A stretch of DNA of 64,000 bases. Origin: UBA6136 sp044350805. GTDB taxonomy: Bacteria > Pseudomonadota > Gammaproteobacteria > Methylococcales > Methylococcaceae. Each line of letters begins with the position of its first letter. Position 1 is the first letter of the stretch. The DNA is taken from NCBI GenBank assembly GCA_044350805.1, contig JBILGU010000009.1, positions 1 to 64,000 of the forward strand, given 5' to 3'. Made by a program: the position numbers and the translations under genes. The notes beneath the pieces are model-generated. The model had not been told where the DNA came from and ran no database searches. It saw only the letters and a list, made by a program, of their open reading frames with translations. Positions 59,366-64,000 of the stretch are shown here, in pieces.

Positions 59366-61000
59366 ATGTCTGCTGTTATCATTAAAACCATGACGCAATC
59401 CATCAGACTCTTGCTGGCCTTAATAATCATCAGCAAGACTGCGGGTGTGATGGCTGCGGCTGATGTTAAGCCAAGCTCCGATCAGGCCGGTGCTCAGGTC
59501 TTTGACGTTTGGGAATATCGAGTCGAAGGCAATACTGTTTTAGATCAGCAGCTTATTGAAAAGACGGTTTACGGATTTTTAGGCCCATCTAAAACCATAA
59601 CCAACATTGAAGATGCCCGTACAGCGCTGGAAGCAGCCTATCATCAGGCGGGCTATCAGGCTGCAGGCGTCGATATTCCCGAGCAGGATGTGCGCGAGGG
59701 GATTGTCGTGCTTCAGGTTCATGAAGGAACGGTGGATAAAGTCAGGGTCGTCGGGTCTCGTTTCTTCTCGCCGGGTCATATCAAGGAAGAAGTCCCCGCC
59801 TTGGCAGAGGGGAAGCCACTGAACGTGGCTCAGGCTCAAAAAGAGTTGGCCAAGGTGGCATCAGAAAGTCCTGATCGTCAGGTTACCCCGGTGATGCGAG
59901 CAGGAACCACGCCTGGGACTATCGACATTGATCTTGAGGTCAAGGACGAGCTCCCATTCCACGGCTCAACCGAAATCAATGCCCGAAACAGTATCAACAC
60001 GACCCGACTACGAATACCGGTCATGCTGCGATACGACAATTTGTTCCAGATGGGCCACAGTGCATCCCTGCAATATCAGGTATCCCCTGAGGATACTGCC
60101 AACGTTCAGGTTTGGTCAGGTACCTATGCTTTGCCTATAGAAAGCATTGACTCTCATTTGGCGCTCTACGGCATCGGGCTCGACTCCTCGAGTGACGTGA
60201 CCACGGCGGGCACTTTAAATGTTGTGGGTAACGGCAACATCTTTGGCGCGCGTCTGGTCAAGGCGTTGGGCACCTTTGGTGGTATCAGCCAGAGCGTGAC
60301 CTTTGGCTGGGATTACAAGGACTTTGGCCAAAACATCACCAGTACACAGGCCACCCAAAGATCACCGGTCCAGTATTCGCCCTTCCAATTGGGATATTCC
60401 GCCTCAAAGTACTATGAGGGCGGTTCCTTAACCCAGTTGAATACAGAGATCAATTTTAACTTTGCCGGGATGGGAAGTAGCTACGAGCAGTTTGCCAAGC
60501 GGCGCTATGGCGCGACACCCAACTATCTCTACCTTGAGGGCGAGGTGAAACACCGTCAGGCTCTGCCTGAGGATCTGGCCGTCCAGGTTCGTCTGGGAGG
60601 TCAGGTCGCCGATTCGCCTTTGATCAGTAACGAACAGATGGGGGCCGGCGGCATGCTCACGGTTCGTGGCTATCACGAAGTGGAACGCCTCGGTGACAAC
60701 GGTGTGATGGGCTCTTTTGAGTTCTGGAGTCCCGATTTTGGCGATATGGGTCTGGACGGATTTGAATATTTGAACGATTTCAGAATGCTCGCGTTCACCG
60801 ATGCGGCTCAACTCTGGCTGATCAAAGCACTCCCCAGCACGGCAAGTGCTTATAACCTTTGGAGTACAGGTACTGGATTCAGGATGCGTGCATTCAAGAA
60901 TCTTCTGAGCGAATTTTATTGGGAGTATCCCTTTATCAGCACCGAATATGTGCAAGCGGGTCAACAACGTCTCGACTTCAGAGTGGCTTATGAATTTTGA
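59366..61000 (+). CDS. Two-partner secretion outer-membrane transporter TpsB (FhaC/ShlB family)
   Basis: A 544-residue Omp85-type beta-barrel. A signal peptide (SIRLLLALIIISKTAGVMAAA) precedes a POTRA region (VFDVWEYRVEGNTVLDQQLIEKTVYGFLG ... and the EQDVREGIVVLQVHEGTVDKV segment). The barrel (~200-544) starts TEINARNSINTTRLRIPVMLRYDNLFQMGH and carries the LTVRGYHEVE segment (VRGY lid-lock motif) near residue 430. It should export the giant TpsA encoded downstream. An alternative start at 59390 (MTQSIRLLL) leaves the signal intact. Confidence 0.92.
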   Translation: MSAVIIKTMTQSIRLLLALIIISKTAGVMAAADVKPSSDQAGAQVFDVWEYRVEGNTVLDQQLIEKTVYGFLGPSKTITNIEDARTALEAAYHQAGYQAAGVDIPEQDVREGIVVLQVHEGTVDKVRVVGSRFFSPGHIKEEVPALAEGKPLNVAQAQKELAKVASESPDRQVTPVMRAGTTPGTIDIDLEVKDELPFHGSTEINARNSINTTRLRIPVMLRYDNLFQMGHSASLQYQVSPEDTANVQVWSGTYALPIESIDSHLALYGIGLDSSSDVTTAGTLNVVGNGNIFGARLVKALGTFGGISQSVTFGWDYKDFGQNITSTQATQRSPVQYSPFQLGYSASKYYEGGSLTQLNTEINFNFAGMGSSYEQFAKRRYGATPNYLYLEGEVKHRQALPEDLAVQVRLGGQVADSPLISNEQMGAGGMLTVRGYHEVERLGDNGVMGSFEFWSPDFGDMGLDGFEYLNDFRMLAFTDAAQLWLIKALPSTASAYNLWSTGTGFRMRAFKNLLSEFYWEYPFISTEYVQAGQQRLDFRVAYEF

Positions 61001-61067
61001 GGCCCAATTGAATAGTATCTACGGGTCTGTTTCCTAACTGATGTGTTGCAAAGCTCCAGTGATAATC

Positions 61068-64000
61068 ATGGAAAAGATGAAAGTTTTAGTTAAGAAGCAG
61101 GCTATGCCCGGACCTCGAGCAGAACTCCGTTGGCAATCGACGTTGGCTGTGGCTCTTTTGTGCGTGATGACAACTGAACCTACCGTATCGGGCGAGCTCC
61201 CGGTGCCTGCAGCTGCTCTTGCGACTTTGGGTCGGGCAGATCTTGCCTTTTCCGGCAATAATCTGATTATCAATCAGTCAACGAAACAGGCCATTCTCAA
61301 CTGGAAGTCCTTCAATATCGGTGCCGATAGTTCAGTCCAGTTCAAACAGCCCGACGCTTCCTCGGTTGCCCTGAACAACATTTATCAGAACGATCCATCC
61401 CAGATTCTGGGGAAACTGAGTGCGAACGGCCAGGTTTATCTGATTAATCAGAATGGATTTGTGTTCGGTAAAGGTTCACAGGTCGACGTCAATACTCTCC
61501 TGGTGAGTAGCCTTTCGGTCAGCGATGAGACGTTACAGCGCGGTATCACCAAGGTTTTGGGGCAGGATGGCCGCGCCGCTCTTGTGGGTAAGGGCGAAAT
61601 CTACCAAAAGGATGCGGATGGTAATTTCATCCTGGATCCCAACGGAAACAAGCAGAAGGTCTCGATTCAGTTTCTTGAAGGGTCGAAGATCAATGCAGCA
61701 ACCAACGGTCGAATCATCGCCGCGGCACCCAATGTCGAAAATGCAGGCTCCCTGAACGCGACGGATGGCCAGATCATGATGGTGGCGGCAACCGACAAGG
61801 TCTACCTTCAGGAGGCCAGCGGTGATCCGTCGCTTCGCGGCCTGATCGTCGAAGTGAAGACCGGCGGCAGTGTCACCAATACCGGAGAGATCAACTCACC
61901 CAAGGGCAACGCAACCCTTTTGGGCTTTGCCGTCAATCAGGCCGGCCGCATCTCTGCCAATACCAGTGTTTCTGCGAATGGTTCCATTCGCCTCCTGGCC
62001 CGAGAGGGCGCTACGGTCCTTAACACCGTCAATGGTTACACCCTCGCCCCAGGCTCGACGACCCGATCCGCAGCGACGGAGGACGGTCTTGGGACCGAGG
62101 CCAAGGTGATCCTCAAGAGTGACAGTCAAACGATTGCCACGCCTGATATTGCCGACAAGGCAACGGCAGTCGATGCGCAGAACCAGACGCCATCGAAGAT
62201 TGAAGTCATGGGGCATGCCATTGAGGTACAAAAAGACGCTCTGGTTCGGTCAAACTCCGGAAAAGTCTCGCTGGTTGCGACTGATAACCCTGTTCAGCCC
62301 CTCACGCCTGGCATCAAGAATGACAGTAAGCTTTCCATTGACCCCGGCGCGGTGATTGATGTTTCGGGCATCAAAGATGTCACCCTTCCTGTGTCTCGTA
62401 ATGTGGTGACGGTCGAATTAAGAAGCAACGAGCTTCGTGATTCACCCCTCCAGAAAAAAGGCAGTCTTTACGGCAAGAAGATCCAGGTTGATATTCGTAA
62501 GGGGACTCCATTAGCCGATATTTCCGGTGCCGTTGCCCGTATTGAGAGAACGGTAGCCGAGAGGAGCACAGGCGGGGGTACCATTAATCTGTCATCCGAG
62601 GGATCTGTAGAGGTAGGGAAGGGCGCAAAACTCGATTTCTCCGGTGGCAATGTCAGGTTCACATCGGGATTTGTTAATACGACGCAGTTGATCAGACCGG
62701 ATGGGCGTACGGTGGATATCGGGAGCGCTGATCCGAACGCAACCTATCAGGGGATTGCAGGACCTATTGAGCAGAAGTTCAAGGATTTTAATGTCAATCA
62801 GGTCTTTAATCGGGGTGGAACGATCCCCGGACTGGGTCGATTTGAGCAGGGTTACACTGACGGCAAGTCTGCTGGGGACCTGAATATCAAAGCTGCGGTG
62901 GCTGAACTCAAGGGCGAAATCGAAGCGGCTTCCTTTGCTGGAGCAAATCAAAGAACTCCTGAGCTTGCTCCAGCAGGCGGGACCCTGAATATCGATCTAG
63001 CCCGAACCGTCGATAACAATCAGTCGGTCATGTTTGTTCAGGACTATAGCGCCGGACCCCTGCCTTCCCAGTTGACTGCGGCAACCCCCCTTGAAATCAA
63101 GGCGGATTCCATCAAAGGATCAGGGATTCGCAATCTGTTCGTTCATACCAATGCCAGGATCGATGTTGCCAGTGATGCCCAGCTGAACTTGCTGGAAGGC
63201 AGTAAATTGGAACTCGTCGGTGGCGAGATTTCAAATGCGGGGTCGATCGTCTCGCACGCTGGTCAAGTCGCGCTCAAGACGGTTTTCGATCCTTCTGGTG
63301 CGTCCAACGGAAAGATCACTCTGGCTTCAGGCAGTCGGTTTGATCTGAGTGGGAAATGGAGCAATGACAAACCCGCCAAGGCGGCCAATAACAGCCTGTC
63401 GGATACCTCTCCCGTCTGGAAGAACGGCGGAAGCCTCAACGTTGTGGCTCAGGGCGACATTCTGGTTGATCAGGGGAGCGAAATTGATGTCAGTGGCGGT
63501 GCTCAACGGACTCAGGATGGCATCATCCACGCCGGCAACGCTGGAAGTATCAACCTGAGTGCCGAGGGGATCAACGGGTCTGACCTTTCCTATGCCGGGA
63601 CGGCCTATGGCTTTGCGCTCAGTGGGGGCAAGGGGGGCAAGTTATCACTTGCATCCAATGAGGTGATCCTGGGGACCCCGGAAACATCGGACGCAGCCAC
63701 GAATCGTGCGCCATTAATCATCGATCCGAGCCTGCTGACGGAGGGGGGCTTCCAGAGCTATCACTTCAGTTCAAATAAAAGCGGGCTGCTTGTCGCGCCG
63801 GGGACTTTTGCCAGTGTCCAGGTCAAGACGCGACAGCTCGACCCAACCGCGGTCACGCGTCAATCCGGTGCCGACATCAAATCATTCAGCCAAGTGAGTC
63901 TTGAACCTGAGTTGAGTCGCCCGGCAGGAGAGCTCAATCTTTCGCTGGCACTCAAGGCGCAGCTTCCAGATAAGAATGCCATGCTGATGGTTGGAAAAGA
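61068..64000 (+). CDS. Two-partner secretion exoprotein TpsA (filamentous haemagglutinin-like), partial
   Basis: Open to the end of the window (at least 977 residues), no stop seen. After a long N-terminal signal-like stretch (LRWQSTLAVALLCVMTTEP), the TPS domain is clear: KQAILNWKSFNIGADSSVQF, PSQILGKLSANGQVYLINQNG and FVFGKGSQVDVNTLLVSSL. Beta-helix repeats follow (for example KIEVMGHAIEVQKDALVRSN and GGTINLSSEGSVEVGKGAKL, GGSLNVVAQGDILVDQGSEIDVSGG). The segment PLQKKGSLYGKKIQVDIRKG recalls large DUF3739-type members. It follows tpsB by 67 bases, in the standard TpsB-TpsA order. Exported and attached or released at the surface; adhesin or contact role unproven. Confidence 0.93.
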   Translation, partial: MEKMKVLVKKQAMPGPRAELRWQSTLAVALLCVMTTEPTVSGELPVPAAALATLGRADLAFSGNNLIINQSTKQAILNWKSFNIGADSSVQFKQPDASSVALNNIYQNDPSQILGKLSANGQVYLINQNGFVFGKGSQVDVNTLLVSSLSVSDETLQRGITKVLGQDGRAALVGKGEIYQKDADGNFILDPNGNKQKVSIQFLEGSKINAATNGRIIAAAPNVENAGSLNATDGQIMMVAATDKVYLQEASGDPSLRGLIVEVKTGGSVTNTGEINSPKGNATLLGFAVNQAGRISANTSVSANGSIRLLAREGATVLNTVNGYTLAPGSTTRSAATEDGLGTEAKVILKSDSQTIATPDIADKATAVDAQNQTPSKIEVMGHAIEVQKDALVRSNSGKVSLVATDNPVQPLTPGIKNDSKLSIDPGAVIDVSGIKDVTLPVSRNVVTVELRSNELRDSPLQKKGSLYGKKIQVDIRKGTPLADISGAVARIERTVAERSTGGGTINLSSEGSVEVGKGAKLDFSGGNVRFTSGFVNTTQLIRPDGRTVDIGSADPNATYQGIAGPIEQKFKDFNVNQVFNRGGTIPGLGRFEQGYTDGKSAGDLNIKAAVAELKGEIEAASFAGANQRTPELAPAGGTLNIDLARTVDNNQSVMFVQDYSAGPLPSQLTAATPLEIKADSIKGSGIRNLFVHTNARIDVASDAQLNLLEGSKLELVGGEISNAGSIVSHAGQVALKTVFDPSGASNGKITLASGSRFDLSGKWSNDKPAKAANNSLSDTSPVWKNGGSLNVVAQGDILVDQGSEIDVSGGAQRTQDGIIHAGNAGSINLSAEGINGSDLSYAGTAYGFALSGGKGGKLSLASNEVILGTPETSDAATNRAPLIIDPSLLTEGGFQSYHFSSNKSGLLVAPGTFASVQVKTRQLDPTAVTRQSGADIKSFSQVSLEPELSRPAGELNLSLALKAQLPDKNAMLMVGK

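Overview
The window (about 64 kb, mid-to-high-50s % GC by eye) is a bacterial chromosome segment with dense, short-spaced operons. It most resembles a gammaproteobacterium, or a lineage near the gamma/beta boundary. Pointers are dnaB-alr adjacency, a methylthioinosine-phosphorylase/hpt/nagZ cluster, yciB-yciI-bolA-parvulin, rho next to trxA, sdhE beside sdhB, GspA/GspB-type secretion factors, hldE for LPS heptose, and an outer-membrane two-partner secretion pair. A serine-glyoxylate aminotransferase / hydroxypyruvate reductase / plant-type glycerate kinase cluster and a hydrogenase maturation operon suggest a C1- or chemolithoautotrophic lifestyle. The species cannot be named from this alone.

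Layout. 1-1.5 kb: edge of an integrated element, with a tyrosine recombinase (249-1244) just 3' of a tRNA-Leu(CAA) and the broken C-terminal tail of a second recombinase. 1.6-9.3 kb: queA-HIT-YkgJ, then on the minus strand hldE, dnaB (interrupted by a 419-residue intein with a LAGLIDADG endonuclease) and alr, plus a Bax-inhibitor-like membrane protein. 9.4-14.4 kb: Tim44-like protein, HemJ-like protein, FmdB-like zinc ribbon, GspA, GspB and an ABC-2 permease. 14.4-17.6 kb: the glycerate/serine cluster. 17.8-24 kb: lipocalin, a DUF429-like protein, purine salvage and NagZ, DUF1244, YciB, YciI, BolA, parvulin. 24.2-29.4 kb: aroK, aroB, hemE, an APC permease, gloB. 29.4-33.2 kb: a complete sdh operon flanked by two assembly factors (a DUF1674/SDHAF4-type protein first, sdhE last). 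33.4-37.4 kb: a DedA-type protein and several secreted or envelope proteins. 37.4-42.8 kb: fumC, a glutaredoxin-like protein and cobalamin-dependent metH. 43-45.2 kb: small envelope proteins. 45.3-51.3 kb: rho, trxA, a histidine phosphatase, a membrane-anchored MutS-like ATPase, and an HExxH/YkgJ fusion with a small acidic partner. 51.4-55.9 kb: hypABCDE and a secreted protein. 56-64 kb: a secreted protein with a PT-repeat linker, a PstS-like periplasmic binding protein, a TpsB transporter and a giant TpsA exoprotein that runs off the window.

How it fits together. Most of the window is housekeeping: queuosine, replication, LPS heptose, shikimate pathway, heme, TCA enzymes (Sdh, Fum), methionine and peptidoglycan recycling. 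The accessory interest is at the two ends (integrated element; two-partner secretion locus) and in the dnaB intein. The most promising candidate for an under-described system is 56.4-64 kb. There a Pho-box-like site precedes a secreted PT-linker protein, a PstS-like binding protein and a TpsB/TpsA pair, which could be a phosphate-starvation surface system. Many convergent gene ends overlap or lie within 20 bases of each other without a terminator hairpin, so the genome looks compact.
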